64,000 nt of DNA from Sclerodactyla briareus (lineage: Eukaryota; Echinodermata; Holothuroidea; Dendrochirotida; Sclerodactylidae): positions 1 to 64,000 of the forward strand of contig JAODTK010005694.1 in the NCBI GenBank assembly GCA_026419785.1, written 5' to 3'. The notes below the pieces were generated by a model. It did no database searches, was not told where the DNA came from, and saw nothing but the letters and a program-made list of their open reading frames with translations. How positions within the stretch are numbered: the stretch's first letter is position 1; each line of letters starts with the position of its first letter. Of this stretch, positions 22,269-33,882 are shown piece by piece. The position numbers were made by a program, and so were the translations under genes.

Positions 22269-24395
22269 GAGCACAATGGGCGGCTAGCTCAACCGCACAA
22301 TTTACCAAGACGAATGTGTAAAAAATGGCAAGTTTCAAACAATGCCCATTGTGCCCCTGTATGACCTTTGACAATGACGTCTTCATATGCCACGGGATCA
22401 TCAATAAACTTGATACTCAGTTGGTTAACATCCATCAAAAGTAATGACCAACGAGGAGAAGAAAAAGAGGAGGAAAAGGTGTGATGGGGGCCAATGCATT
22501 GGGTCCAAGTTTGGTCAAAATCCATGGAAAGAATGACTGTTTGCTTCTTTCATCAGATGTTATGGTTTTATATTCTAACGACATATATGATGGTGCATCT
22601 CTAAACTTGGAAACAAGCTGAAAAGGCACATCCAAAAGTTCAAAGGAACATGACACAGTTTTAAGGAAATCTAATGTACTGTATAGGAGATGATTTCGAA
22701 ATGTGACAAATAAGACCTGTATTTGCCCCTTCAATTGACGTTTGACCTGACCTCACAAAGTGGAACATTATCCCATGGGTCCCATTTAAACAATGTGTCC
22801 AAGTTGGTTGACGTTTGTCACAGAATGAATGTTTGGGGGCCAAAAATAGGCAATTGTGGACAAAAACTGGATAGGGTTGATAGGATTGTAGGCTGAAAAG
22901 CCCATAGTTGACTATTCCATCATTATGGTCAAGCACCAGCACTGTAGCACAAAATTTGTAGGTGGAGCATTTTGCATGATTGCACATGATTGTCCCCTGC
23001 CCCACATTGGGCATCAAGTCCCTCAAATTCCCTGACAACCCTGAATGTACGGCTTTCGAACTTCATACATGTATGACCGAATATCAACAGCACTGACCTG
23101 GCAACAAAATTGAGAACATTTTTGCCACATTGGGCCCCTGAGCCTAAAGTTTGCAATCCCTGATGGACCACTAACCTGGGAGCATTACATGTACATGTAA
23201 CTTCTAACAAAATCAATTGGAACTTGTTGAAGATATGCATTTCAAGTCAGTTCCAATGTTGAATTTTCATAAATGAGCCCGTGATAAAAATTTCCCGACA
23301 CCCGGGGTAACGACGTTGCCCTTATCATTATGAATGAATGTCAGCACGGTGCACCAAAACTTGTAAGAGGAGAAGAATTAACATTTTGCGTAAATCCCCA
23401 TGATGGGCCCTCGGGTCCACACTGGGCCTTGGGTCCTATCCCGGACCATTTTATTACGCTATTTATACCATCATATGACTGAACATCATCATTGTGCAAC
23501 TAAATTTGTAGGAGATAGAAGATCTTGCATATTTCATATAATGGACACTAGGGCCCAAATTGGGCCCGGGACCAAATTCCCGACAAAAACCAATTGGCCT
23601 TCTACCTGAAACCATTACAGTAGCTTGACGACAAAACAATTGAAAGCTTGAAGGATGAGATGCATCCAAGCCCCCTTTGTGTGAAATATCATAAAGTCGG
23701 ACCTTGGACAGAAAATCCTGAACACTCCAAAAGTACAGCTATTAGACTATATTATGACCAAACACAGAACTGTGCACGTAACTTTGTAGGAAATACAACA
23801 TTTTGCAGTATTTTATTACATCAGTGGGATGTGGGGCCCTATGGACCAAACGGGCCCTGGGCCCAAAAAAAAAAAAAACTTCCTGAACAACCCCCAATGG
23901 CCGTCTATCCAAGGAACTTACATGTAACTTGACAGAAACAGTCAATGAAGCTGTGGGAGGAGATGCTTTCCAAGTACCATTATGTGAAATTTCATAAATG
24001 GCCCTTGGGCCCAAGTGGGACCCTGGACCGAAAATTCCTGGAACACCCGAAGGTACGGTGTTAGAACATTAACTTATGTCCCGAACATTCAGCACTGTGC
24101 ACCAGAAAGAATTTGTGTTGGGGAGATACATTTTGAATCATTTACACTATGGCCCTCCTATGATGCCCTTTTTATGACCTTTGACCTTGAACAAAGTCGA
24201 ACATGTCCCATAGGTTAATAAACATTGTATCCAAGTGTTCGAACATCCATTAGAATGACTATTGGCGGCCCCAAAAAGGCAATTGTTAAACACACTGGAC
24301 AGACGACAGACGACAGACAGAACAGACAGATAGATAGTTAGATAGCGGACATGCAGATTCCAATTAGCTCAACCAGCATGGCGGGTTGAGCTAAA
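22269..24395 (+). repeat. Family A repeat, longest copy with both ends
   Basis: It starts GAGCACAATGGGCGGCTAGC with CTCAACC and has a 5' segment (about 22340-22880) containing CCCCTGTATGACCTTTGAC. A segment of about 130 bp (TTTGACC...AACAATGTGTCCAAG...GGGGGCC...GGCAATTG) occurs at 22743-22873 and again at 24179-24302. The GGGCCC-unit array lies between these two direct copies. A GACAGACGACAG run and GATA stretch follow, then the hairpin TAGCTCAACC with GGGTTGAGCTA at 24365-24393. At 2.1 kb it is the best model of the family. No protein is encoded that I recognise. Confidence 0.85.
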
Positions 24396-24924
24396 AAAGA
24401 TTGAATTTTTTTTTTTTTCAGATACAAACAAGCACTGCTGGCAAGATTCTTGTTATGGATATAATTTTTCAAATTTCTGTTAGAAACGTTTGACTTAGAT
24501 TCCTGGTCACTCCCACATGTAGCCATTACTGGTGAACCCTGCACACCTAACTTCTCTTCTCTCATCTTTGGCTCTTTCAAGCGTGGAATTTCTCTGTCAG
24601 CAAGGGCAGCAACCTCTTTGTATAAAAAAAAAATCAACAAGGATGGTATAGTAGAATTCCAATCCACTGACAAATCCACTCCTAATTTCATCACAGATTT
24701 ACCCCAACGCTGGATGGCTTGATAAAAAATTGAACAGGAAGATGGTTTTCTGCTTTGCCATTTGATTGGACCACTCAAGCAAGTTCACAGAAATAGACCC
24801 GCCAATGGGGGCTAGTGGAAAATTCAAATGGAAGTGGTCATAGTTTGTAAACACCAATAGATATGCCGAGTTCCAACCAGAGCATTTGAACTAGTGCTTT
24901 TTTTTGGCTTAGATACTGTCTATG
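24396..24924 (-). other. Interval with a possible minus-strand exon
   Basis: A minus-strand open frame runs through 24338-24778 and partly overlaps the end of family A. Its middle part (VAALADREIPRLKEPKMREE, then MATCGSDQESKSNVSNRN) is charged and reads like protein. It follows a T-rich TTTTTTTATACAAAG that could act as a splice acceptor. There is no recognisable domain and no defined donor, so I do not annotate a gene. Confidence 0.2.
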
Positions 24925-25240
24925 AGCAGAGGATCAATCTATTCAAGACCAGCAATGGTTGCAGACCTGGACACTGCACTTATTGTCAGCTGGCAATCAT
25001 TCACCAGCAGGTACACGGATAAGGCTGCGGGGTGGGGTAATCACACGCAGATTGTACCTTGCAATTGCCTACCCTCTTTTGTTCCTGCTCCTATCCTTGT
25101 ACTGAGCGCCCAGCGAGAAGGCCACAGGTTCCATTTTTATATGTCTTTTGTATTACCCAACTCGGAATTGAACCCCAGTCTTCCGGGGTGGACGGTCAAC
25201 ACTCTCCCAATTTTGGCCATCCACTCGGTGCTGGCCCCCA
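24925..25240 (-). mobile_element. tRNA-derived SINE, family S1, minus strand
   Basis: On the minus strand the head has the A-box-like TGGCCAAAATTGGGAGAG and the B-box GGGGTTCAATTCCG (near 25165-25185). The body matches the copy at 19560-19945: CTTCTCGCTGG, GGCAATTGCAAGG, CCTGCTGGTGAATG, GCCAGCTGACAATAAG. It ends near TCTTGAATAGATTGATCC. The tRNA part is better preserved than in the first copy, without the T-rich insertion. Confidence 0.8.
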
Positions 25241-25485
25241 TGTTTTGAATTTTTCTCTTTATTTAAACCAAAGATAGCACCTGTTTGACTGCTAACACTA
25301 CCTTTATTTTCCTCTAGTGATATTACTTCCTACTAAGAAGATTTTTTTTTATAATCTGGTGACAGAATATGACCTATTTATACATTTTTGAAGAGTGCAA
25401 TGAGCTTGCAGTAGTATTAGATTTTTAGACACATGCTCACACGCACTGAACTGAACAGTTCGGGGAATAACAATTCCCCCACGCA
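25241..25485. other. Interval without assignable features
   Basis: T-rich sequence with short frames only. Confidence 0.4.
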
Positions 25486-26036
25486 AATGTCCTAGGCCAA
25501 TAAGATAATTTCATGTTTAGCGTCCCGTCCCCGCCTGCCTCCTTTTTTTGGAGATTCTGACAATTTCTTCTTTTTTTCTTCATTCAGCACAGGCCATAAC
25601 TTTTTTTGAAAGAATATTTTGGAGTCTAACTCCATGGAATCATTTCGCTCTTGACAGAGGATCAATTTGAAGCATGTTTTTAGGTTAGTGAACCCTGTAT
25701 AACCATAAAATAAAAAGGAATGAAAGATGCTTCCTTCTCTGAGAAAGGTCAGTGGCAAAACCCAGCTTCGAACCCGCTTCTTTCCTCTTTTAAACCTGAC
25801 GAGTCTGGTATTTCTCATGTTGCATTTTATTTAGAAATGGTAATTATGCAATTTCTCAGTTATGACTGGCTATAAGTTTAGCTCAGCTACATGTGGGACA
25901 TCCATCTGGTATATAAACTCTTGATAAGGCCATGGTCCGGGTCGGCCACAAAAAAAAGGGGGGGCTTCCTCCGCCTCAGTTTCGAGAAAGCAAGGAACGC
26001 TAAACATGTTTTTTTTATTTCACTTGGCCTTAAACG
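25486..26036. mobile_element. Inverted-repeat element, about 550 bp
   Basis: The left arm carries GGCCAATAAGATAATTTCATG with TTTAGCGTCCCG. The reverse complement of the right arm (about 25995-26036) carries GGCCAAGTGAAATAAA with ACATGTTTAGCGTTCC. A second matched pair lies just inside, as GC-rich GGAGGC and GCTTCCTCCGCC flanking an A-run. The arms face each other as expected for a small inverted-repeat transposon. Exact ends and a target-site duplication are not resolvable. Confidence 0.5.
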
Positions 26037-26436
26037 GCTTATTTTTCAACGGTCACCACTATTTGAAAATCCAACCAATCCATCCCATTTTTTCGATGTC
26101 CATCGGTGATAGTATGGGGGAAAACTGTTCAGTTTTGTGGTTGCAGGATCCATATATTTCGCCTGGGGAGTTTTGAAACATCGTTCTGCACAACTGTAAT
26201 CTTCAACGTCCAAAACTGCCATTGTTCCCTCATGAACTTAGACACAATATATATCATCCCATCATCCCATCCCGCATCCTCATTATCCTGTAAAAATGAT
26301 ATAAAACTTTAACTGAACTGTAACAAACTCCGAACAGACTCATAGAATGGCTACCAACTGTGTATAAGTTGGAAAATATATATAAAGGGACACATAACAT
26401 GTAATAAGTGACTAATAAGCCACCTGTGAAAGTAAA

Positions 26437-26472
26437 CTACTTCTTGATCGACTCCAACTGCTCTCGCTGTAT
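26437..26472 (-). CDS. Possible short terminal exon
   Basis: On the minus strand TACATTTTGCAG is followed by a 36-base open stretch reading IQREQLESIKK and a stop. The acceptor context is good and the residues are plausible, but the stretch is very short. It could be the last exon of the same hypothetical gene as 26872-27108, which lies upstream on the same strand with about 400 bp between. Confidence 0.2.
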   Translation of the reverse strand: MQREQLESIKK

Positions 26473-26871
26473 CTGCAAAATGTAAAGTCCAACATCTCAC
26501 CATGAACCACCTTGGGTGCAACTTTGGGCTTGGGACATCTTTGGGATGTCTTTTCTTATTTTAAGTGCTTTGTATTGATTTGAGTTTGCTCATGTTTGGC
26601 TTATCCTCCCTTTTCAAATCGGCTCTGCCTTCACGTGGAAGGTAATTCTGAACACTCTTGACAGCCATAATCCATGCACGGTTAACAAATTAGCTCTCAA
26701 GGGACCTACAGTAATGCAGGTGTATGGATATCCAAAAACGTGGCCTGATATTAATCAGAACTAGCATTTTCTCGCTAGGATTCTTGTATAATCCTCATGA
26801 CCCTTTGCTTCATTCCTCATGAAACCTCTGGCATCTCTGCTAACCTAATAATGTCAAAAACGTAATTATCA

Positions 26872-27108
26872 TTAATCAGTTCCATGAAGAAGAGCTTCAT
26901 AGATGTTTTTTACGAGGGTGTTTTTTACAGCAGAACTAGGTTTTCTAATGACAGGGTTCATTTGAGGTATTCTAGTCATCTCCATCAGACCCTCCTTCAG
27001 TCCATCCACTATGTTGCTTTCCACAGCTGTGCAGAACAACACCACATGGTTATCAGTGGTTGCTTGATTCATTTCACAGAGGCACTTTGTGTTAGCGTCA
27101 AGGAGCAA
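26872..27108 (-). CDS. Candidate coding segment, unrecognised
   Basis: A minus-strand open stretch of 78 codons includes KCLCEMNQATTDNHVVLF and VDGLKEGLMEMTRIPQMNP. The composition is balanced and not driven by simple repeats. The first codon is TTG, with a stop just upstream, so an ATG start is not at the edge. A splice acceptor AG is also not obvious there. I recognise no family. A donor-like CTC|GTAAAA inside could join to the possible exon at 26437-26472. Confidence 0.25.
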   Translation of the reverse strand: MLLDANTKCLCEMNQATTDNHVVLFCTAVESNIVDGLKEGLMEMTRIPQMNPVIRKPSSAVKNTLVKNIYEALLHGTD

Positions 27109-27193
27109 GCCAGAAAATCACAATATCTCATTCAATTGTGAGAGACACCAAATCATAACATTTTCCTCTCACTTATCACCTATATCATATCAC

Positions 27194-27599
27194 AACAAGA
27201 GCACAATGGTCTGTAGCTCAAACTGAAAGAAATGCTCATAATATTTCACTTAGATGGATCAACAAGGGAGCATTATGACGTACCAGGAAACTCGATGTGA
27301 ATTGCCTGTTTGATTTCTTTAGTTCGTTTTGACCTATCCCTGATTTCATCAATGATCATCGATCATCCGATGTTGCAATGATGTTATTTCACACCTCAGA
27401 CTCATACCACCATGGTTATAGAAAAAAATGTTAAAACATTCTTTTGAAGCCTGTGACAAGTTTTTGGGCTCAACTACACTGCTTGGCCTTCTTATTAGGT
27501 CGTGTATCGAAAATCTTCGATCGTTCTATGGTTAGAACAGTCAGCACAGTTTGCATTAGCGCCGGTATCATGGACTGAATATTAGGAAGTATGTTGGTT
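27194..27599. other. Isolated family A 5' end and flanking interval
   Basis: CAACAAGAGCACAATGGTCTG with TAGCTCAAACTG at 27194-27227 matches the start of family A. The rest, to 27600, lacks GGGCCC units and shows no supportable feature. Confidence 0.5.
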
Positions 27600-28230
27600 A
27601 TATTTAAGCCGAGGCGGCCAAAACATCCACGCCGTGGTTGGTTCGAAACATCCATGGCTACAGGTTCGCTGAATGGTACCCGTGACATTGCCACAGGTTT
27701 GGTTATTGCCCCACATTGCCACCGTTTGCCCCTTCAAATCGGAAAACCTGTACGCCAGATGACACCGGTTTCTGTGACAACCTGTGTCTAAATTGGCAAG
27801 GCGAAAACTTGTGTCATTGCCACACACACTACATGGGGCAAACCTGTTAAAATCCGGTGGCAGGCTCACATTCACTGGGAATTCATCCCTTTATTAAATA
27901 GTAGCCCCCCCACTAGCCACTCAGTAATGCACCACAGTAACCACAGGTTTACGACACGGGTTGACACACGTTACCACGTTGCCATGTATGCCACGTATGT
28001 CTCCTAAACCAGGTTTGCCCCACCTGTTTCCACAGGTTTTTGATACATGTGTCAATACGCAGTCCAATGGGGGGAAAACCGTGGTAAAAAACACATGTTA
28101 ACACGATAATTTGTTCCAAAATCACAGGCTTGCCACATTTTTTGCTCTATTATTGTCTTTGAATTTTGCAACACTCTTTGTTACTGGTAAACATGTGTTT
28201 TATTCTGACACGGTTGGCCGACAACTCGTT
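27600..28230 (+). repeat. Cluster of degenerate CCACAGGTTTGCC-like words
   Basis: Variants of CCACAGGTTT, GGTTTGCCC, ACACGTTNCCACG and AACCTGTG recur many times on both strands, for example near 27690, 27782, 27838, 27940, 28015, 28032 and 28120. Spacing is irregular, so this is not a simple tandem array. It may be the body of a transposon built of short internal repeats. The overlapping minus-strand frames are cysteine- and threonine-rich products of this word use. Confidence 0.5.
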
Positions 28231-29754
28231 TTTTTGTAAGGGTGTGTACTTGGGTGTATTAAATTAGTGTTACAACAGTTGTCAGGGATTGAGCCAAGGA
28301 GGAGAGTCAGATTCCATTGCAGATGTCACACAAATCCGTGCTGTTACGAACATCTAAACCTAGCGTAACCCTTTCACCCCACACCGTAATCCCTGACCCC
28401 ACCCTTAACACCAATCTCAACAGCCTCCTTCTTAGCCAAGTTTGTCTCCCTGACTCTCGAATGGAGGGAATGCAATCACTGCTACACAAGTGACATGGAT
28501 GAAAACAGTGGGTACATTGCCACGGGGATAATGCTACCCCATGCAATAATGTTCCTGCTTCCATCCATAACGACGGGACTGTCGCCGAAACGAAAGGGCA
28601 AATCCTCAACTGCAACAGTTGTCTGGGCCATAGTGAATGATCTTTCCAGGGCCCAATTGTATTTTGTGTGAATTAATGAGAAAATGAAAATGGTAATTTC
28701 CAATGGTTCTATTAATTCCCAAAAGGTAGCAAGCAGTAGGCTAAGCACTTAGGCCTAACTTGCTATGATTTTGTACAGGGAAAACACTTACGCATAGATA
28801 AGAAAAGTTGAATATTGAAAAACCCCCTTGCAAATAACATGACTCAAATCTTTTTTGTGGAAAATGTGTTGTATCAACCCATCTTACATGCCTGTTCATT
28901 ATTGCATTGATTTTCAAATGTTTTCAGATCGCAGGTCTAACGTTATCGTAGGCCTAGGCTAGCGCTACGTGACATGTGCTTAGTAATAATCGTAATACTT
29001 AGGCCTCGTACTTAACAGTATTATATAGGCTTCCACGTTCAACGTCGAAGTAAGAAACCTCTGCTTCAAACCTTCGCTGCAAATTGACTCCAAAACCTGG
29101 TTTCAAGAATCTATTGATCCCGATCTTCCATGAAATTTGAATTATCTCTAATTTTTATCTCTGTGACTACCAATCTCACTATTAGAAGGGTATTCCATGA
29201 TTATTCCGTGGAAACAAGAAATATAAAGTGTCACTTTCGAAGTGACTGGCTGCGCGAATCGGCTCGCTCCAGCCGTGTTGTACGTACGGCGGTATTGCAT
29301 GTAAGTAGGTGGTTCTTCGATGCCCGTGGTTGACTTTGGTGATTACCAGATAGAGTGAATACAAACCGTAAATGCTTTCAAAGGTTATGTGACGCAATAA
29401 CAATCCCCCTCGGTTTTTGTCCAATAGACCAAGTATATACGGTATATACGTTCGAAAGAAGCGGGCCATACAGTCATGCAGCTAAATTGCAGTGTCAGAT
29501 CTCACTCGCAGCCAGATTGCGAGGTCAGATCTCCGAGTGAATTATGGGAGAAATGAAAAAGGTTCATGGGAAATATGTCAACTTTTCCATGGAATCAACC
29601 TTAAACTACCTCAGATAACATGACATGTAAATTTTGTGAACATGTCATGAAGAAGCAGATTTGAGGAAAACAGGAGAAGGCAATTGGAAAAGTCCAATCC
29701 TTTTCATAGCAGAAAATGCATTTTGTAGATTTAAACAAAACAAAATAGCCCCTA
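28231..29754. other. Interval without a recognisable gene
   Basis: Two overlapping minus-strand frames lie at 28307-28615 and 28482-28748. The second contains AVEDLPFRFGDSPVVMDGSR, which reads like protein, but no domain is recognised. Around 28960 the phrase GTAGGCCTAGGCTAGCGC resembles TAGGC clusters at 32060 and 45750. Sequence at 29220-29330 is richer in CpG than its surroundings. Confidence 0.35.
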
Positions 29755-30292
29755 TTCCTCTTTAATAACCTTTGACCGGACCTTCACAAGGTCAAGTTGT
29801 CCCAGGGGTCAATGAACATTGTTTCCAAGTTCGGTCCACATTCATCAAAGTATGACTGTTAGAGGCATATGATATTTCTTGTCACCAGATGTAATGTTTT
29901 AACTCTAATGGCATGATATGACCTTCCATCGAAAATCCTGTACCATATGAAAGTGAGCGCTCCCAATGACATTATGACTGAGTTTCATGACAATCTAATG
30001 CTGTTGGTAGGAAAGATACATTTTGGAATTGTGATCATAATGGATAAGTGTGATGCACTGTAATGACCTTGACCTTGACCTCCACAAGGTCAAAACAGAA
30101 ATGTACTAGTGGTCAATGATCGTCATGTTCAATTTTGGTCACATCAATCAAAAGATTGATCAATTGGCAACGAAAAAGGCAATTTGGGGGACCCAAAAGT
30201 CCAATGTGGGACACAACAGGAATTAGTTAGATAGAATGAATGGCGCGGATCAAAAAGTCAAACCAGCATAGCTGGTTGCGCTCAAAAAAACT
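29755..30292 (+). repeat. Family A relative without GGGCCC units
   Basis: This copy has the 5' type segment twice (TTTGACCGGACC...GGTCAATGAACATTG...TTCGGTCCACATTCATC and TTGACCTTGACC...GTCAATGATCGTC...GGTCACATCAATC), then GGGGGACCCAAAAG, a short TAGATAGAATGAATG and the perfect hairpin AACCAGCATAGCTGGTT at 30261-30277. It lacks the array of palindromic units, so the ends and the array are separable parts of the family. Confidence 0.7.
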
Positions 30293-30728
30293 GGTTGAAA
30301 TCTGATTTTCAAATCAAATACAAGCATTTATTTTCGTTTTTTTGCTCATACAGCCTTCCATGGAGCATAGCTGTAACTGTTTATAATGTGAACTGTGGTT
30401 TTTGAAATCAGAAAAATGGCCTCATTCGAGTTGGAAAAATCCGAGTTCCCAGATGAGGTAAAATATTGCCATTTTGTTTTTCAGGCTTGCTTCATTGATT
30501 ACTAACCCGAAGCACTGTAGAAAAATGGGTATTGCAGGCTACCTATACTACCCTCCAACCACCCCTGTGGTTCATCCATGGGATGCACACGTTAGCAGAA
30601 AATGACGAAAGAAGACAGAGGACCACTGAAAAGTCAAGAAGTTTTTTAATAGTTGAATTGAAACAGTTTTTAATTTATCAATTCGGTGGTATGAACTAGA
30701 ATTCTGCCACAACGAGAATAACAAAGCG
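30293..30728. other. Interval without assignable features
   Basis: AT-rich, with short frames only. Confidence 0.4.
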
Positions 30729-30940
30729 AACAAGAGGGGCACTCCCGAGTTGCCAGAATCTAGTCGGCAAATGTGGAACTATTCATTGGTTATACTTGCT
30801 ACCTTTTTGCGAATTACCAAATGGAAAAAATTTATCAAAAATCCATTTTCCCCAAGAAAATATTCATATTCAGGAAATCTCAGTTTTAATTTACAGCATT
30901 AAATGCTGGGAAACACTTTGTTTTGATACCATGTACTTCT
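30729..30940 (+). repeat. Family D repeat, copy 1
   Basis: It starts AACAAGAGGGGCACTCC with GAGTTGCCAGAATCTAGTCG and continues to TTACAGCATTAAATGCTGGG with AAACAC. The same order is found at 51051-51265, and its first part at 63869-64000. The family has no coding frame, and its ends are set only by where similarity between copies stops. Confidence 0.7.
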
Positions 30941-32061
30941 GCGGAAAATTTTGAATCATTAATCATCCCAATCTCTAAATATACAAAAACGGAACAGATT
31001 TTCAGAAAGTCTCAAATAGGCCAAAAAAACTATTTTCCCCCTAAAATGACATTTTTGGTGTTTTTGGGCTGTGCATGGGATTGAAGTTGGGAAAGTTGTT
31101 ATTGTGCCTTTTTACATTGCCCTACAAAGTTTGGAATCATTCCGCCTTGGAATAAGGGAATATTCTTGAGAAAGAGTGAAAAACTTGTAGGCCTAATTTG
31201 TAAAAATGGGAAAATTGCTCCCCCACAATTGGTCTGTTGCTCTGAATTCCCACATTTTGATAGTTTCTGTCCTAATTTTGAGAGCAGATGTGTTTAGTGA
31301 CTATAAGGAGTCAGCGACAGGGTGGAAGTCGGGAGAGTAAGGTGAAGGAGTAGGTGACCCTCTGATTCATGAGAGCGTTATAAAAGCAGGCTTCCCCGTA
31401 CATAGATTCTATATTATTCAATTTCCACAACTTTACTCGGAGTCCACTAGATCTTCTTGCCTTCCCTTCTTCCATTTCCCGTTCTTGAGCTGTTCATTGA
31501 CCTCCGGACTGTGGCGGTTTCAGTTCTATCTTCTCTCAGGAATAAACACTGAATAATAAAGCAGCACAACAACCTTCACAACTGATGTATAGTCCGCCAA
31601 GGGTCCCTTTTTTTCCCCAATTTTGGCTTTTTGTCCAAATTGGAGGTTTAGCCTCCTTAGCTGGATCCATTCTGCCCTTATTAGGAGAAAAACCACATTC
31701 GTATGTGCATGTTGTATACATGCACATAATCTGGCAGCAGTTTGCTGTATTTTCCTACCCAAAACATCCCTGTATATTATGATGTGAGAGTTCATCCTGT
31801 GACTGCATGTCTATAAGTTTCGATAACTTCACACAACTTCAAGCAGTCATAGCAGCAAATCCACTGGTCAGACTCAAGACTGAGTCTGGAAATTGCCATG
31901 CTGGTTGGTGGTTAGCTTCAAAACAGAGGATGGAGTATACTGGTAATAACTTGCTCTGGAATCAGAAAAGGATGTGAAGATGTAGTTACCCAGTGTATTT
32001 TTGGGCCAATACGAATTTGGACTAGGAGAAAACAATCAATGTGGAGTTCAACTAATAAGCT
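30941..32061. other. Interval without assignable genes
   Basis: About 30940-31260 may extend the family D repeat. Around 31585-31795 short overlapping frames exist on both strands, with no recognisable domain. No splice-bounded exon is convincing. Confidence 0.35.
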
Positions 32062-32093
32062 AGGCCTAGGCTACTCGTTAATAGCCTAGGCCT
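32062..32093. repeat. Perfect 12-bp inverted repeat with 8-base loop
   Basis: AGGCCTAGGCTA, loop CTCGTTAA, then TAGCCTAGGCCT. Another GGCCAAGGCTAGGC lies at about 32150. The arm is itself rich in the GCCTAGGC palindrome, so cruciform and shorter alternatives are both possible. Confidence 0.7.
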
Positions 32094-32393
32094 TGGCTAG
32101 TATGACGGTTGTTGAAGAGGTAAATTCACACTGATAGCTGTAAATTAGGCCAAGGCTAGGCAAATTGGCATGCTGGTAAAGTACAGCCATGTTTACATGG
32201 ATGTATGAGATTAATCTTAGGAATTAGGGTGGGGTTAGGGTTAATGTCCAATTCCAGATTACAAATCTTTTTGGTACCCAAACTAACAGGAACTCACTAA
32301 CACCTTTGCGAGGGCACCTCAGCTGGACAACACGAACCCATGGGCACCCCACCATAGGGTACCCCTCGTGGATAGACTAAACCACCACTATCG

Positions 32394-32422
32394 GTTACCA
32401 TAGCAATCGTTGCTAGGCAACC
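32394..32422 (+). promoter_or_regulatory. Two adjacent X-box-like (RFX-type) motifs
   Basis: GTTACCATAGCAAT and, two bases later, GTTGCTAGGCAAC both fit the inverted-half-site pattern bound by RFX transcription factors (GTTRCC spaced from GGYAAC), each with a deviation at one position or in spacing. No gene start is recognised within reach. The motif pair may instead be part of an unrecognised repeat. Confidence 0.35.
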
Positions 32423-33409
32423 ATCAACGTATATATAGGTTGAAAATGGTGAACTGACTACAATATCTCATTCTGGGCCCTTCCAGACCGCTGAGATATT
32501 AACATGGGTATAATAGCCACTGTTTCAACTTTGCGGAAGCTAATCACAGAGAGTGTTGTCATAAAACTTTATCTACAGACTAACAACTGGCCAGAATTAT
32601 CCACCAAGTTAATTCAGAAACTCTTTTGTCACAACAGATTCGTGAACAATTGTTGATAGAGGTTCAAAGCTAACTAGCAAATGCCAATTGGGCTCCACCT
32701 GGTTAATTCTAAGGGGCAAGTCCAGCCAAAAATATTTAAATGTCATACGATTGTATTCGTATTGGCACAGCCAATCAACCTTGGTTTCATGTTCATAGCA
32801 TGTTCGTTTGAAGTACAGCCTTTAAAGATTATTAATTATCATTGCTGAGTGCAATTTGCAATATGTGAATGACGTCATTATCTACCAATTTTAAAGACAC
32901 GTCAAGAAATATGGCTACCTTTGGCCTTATAATCGGTAGATACATCATCTAAAAAGGTTACCAGCTGGCCACAAATCACCAAATTATATGGAATTTGAGG
33001 AAGCCATATCTTCCAACCTGACCAAGCTATAGACTGGAATGAAGTGATATTTGGAATGATTTTTTTATTCTCTTTAACTTTATAACACCAAAAAGAGTCG
33101 AATTGGCTGGACTTTGCATTTAAAAACAGATTGACACCTGTTGTATCGAAAATAAGTCAAACTTCTCTTGCAGAGATGCCTTCAGTCAATGGCCCTACCC
33201 ACAGAAGACATATAAGAGGACTTTTGTTATAACGACATTTGGCACAAGTGAAAGGAGAAATTTCGAATGGGATTGCTTTCATTGCTCAACAAAACCTCTG
33301 ATATACTCCAACATTGTGAATTATTTGTTTGACTTTTTCACATAGGAAAATTGAATCCCCAATTTTCCAATGATAAAGTTTCCCAGAAGTACCCAGATGC
33401 AGTGTCTTA
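32423..33409. other. Interval without assignable features
   Basis: AT-rich sequence up to the left end of the hAT-like element. No exon, RNA gene or second-copy repeat seen. Confidence 0.4.
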
Positions 33410-33882
33410 CAGTGTTGGAGGGTTCGAGGCCGGCCTCGGCTCGCGGCCGGTTTTTGGCGGCCTTGGCCTCGGAAGCTTCCGGCCTCGGATTTGGGCGAGG
33501 CCGGGTCGAGAGCGACAATATTCTTTGTAGTAAAATAAAGAACAAATGAAAATTTATGTCACAAATGATGCTTCTGGATTTGTTGAATTTGCCAACAACT
33601 TGAACTGACATAGCATACTCGGTATTGCCCAAAAGGCGCCGTAAAAATGTATGGCGCTGCGCTCGGCCCGCGTGCAATTCCCAGTCGAGTGCTGGAGTGG
33701 CCAGCGACTAGCGAGCTCGTGAGGCCATAGACATCTTACAGTACTGAATGCAACTGCCACGCAAAGTGCACACATACGATATGGTAAGCTCTGTGTTCAG
33801 AGCAGCGAATCCTGCATAGGAGCGCGGCCAGTGTGAAACTTTCATCCACTTATATCACCCCCCTTAAGGTGCCCCTTTTCCT

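Noticed and set aside
32225-32245. Telomere-like GGGTTAGGGTTA
   Set aside because: Only about two units, with no array around it.
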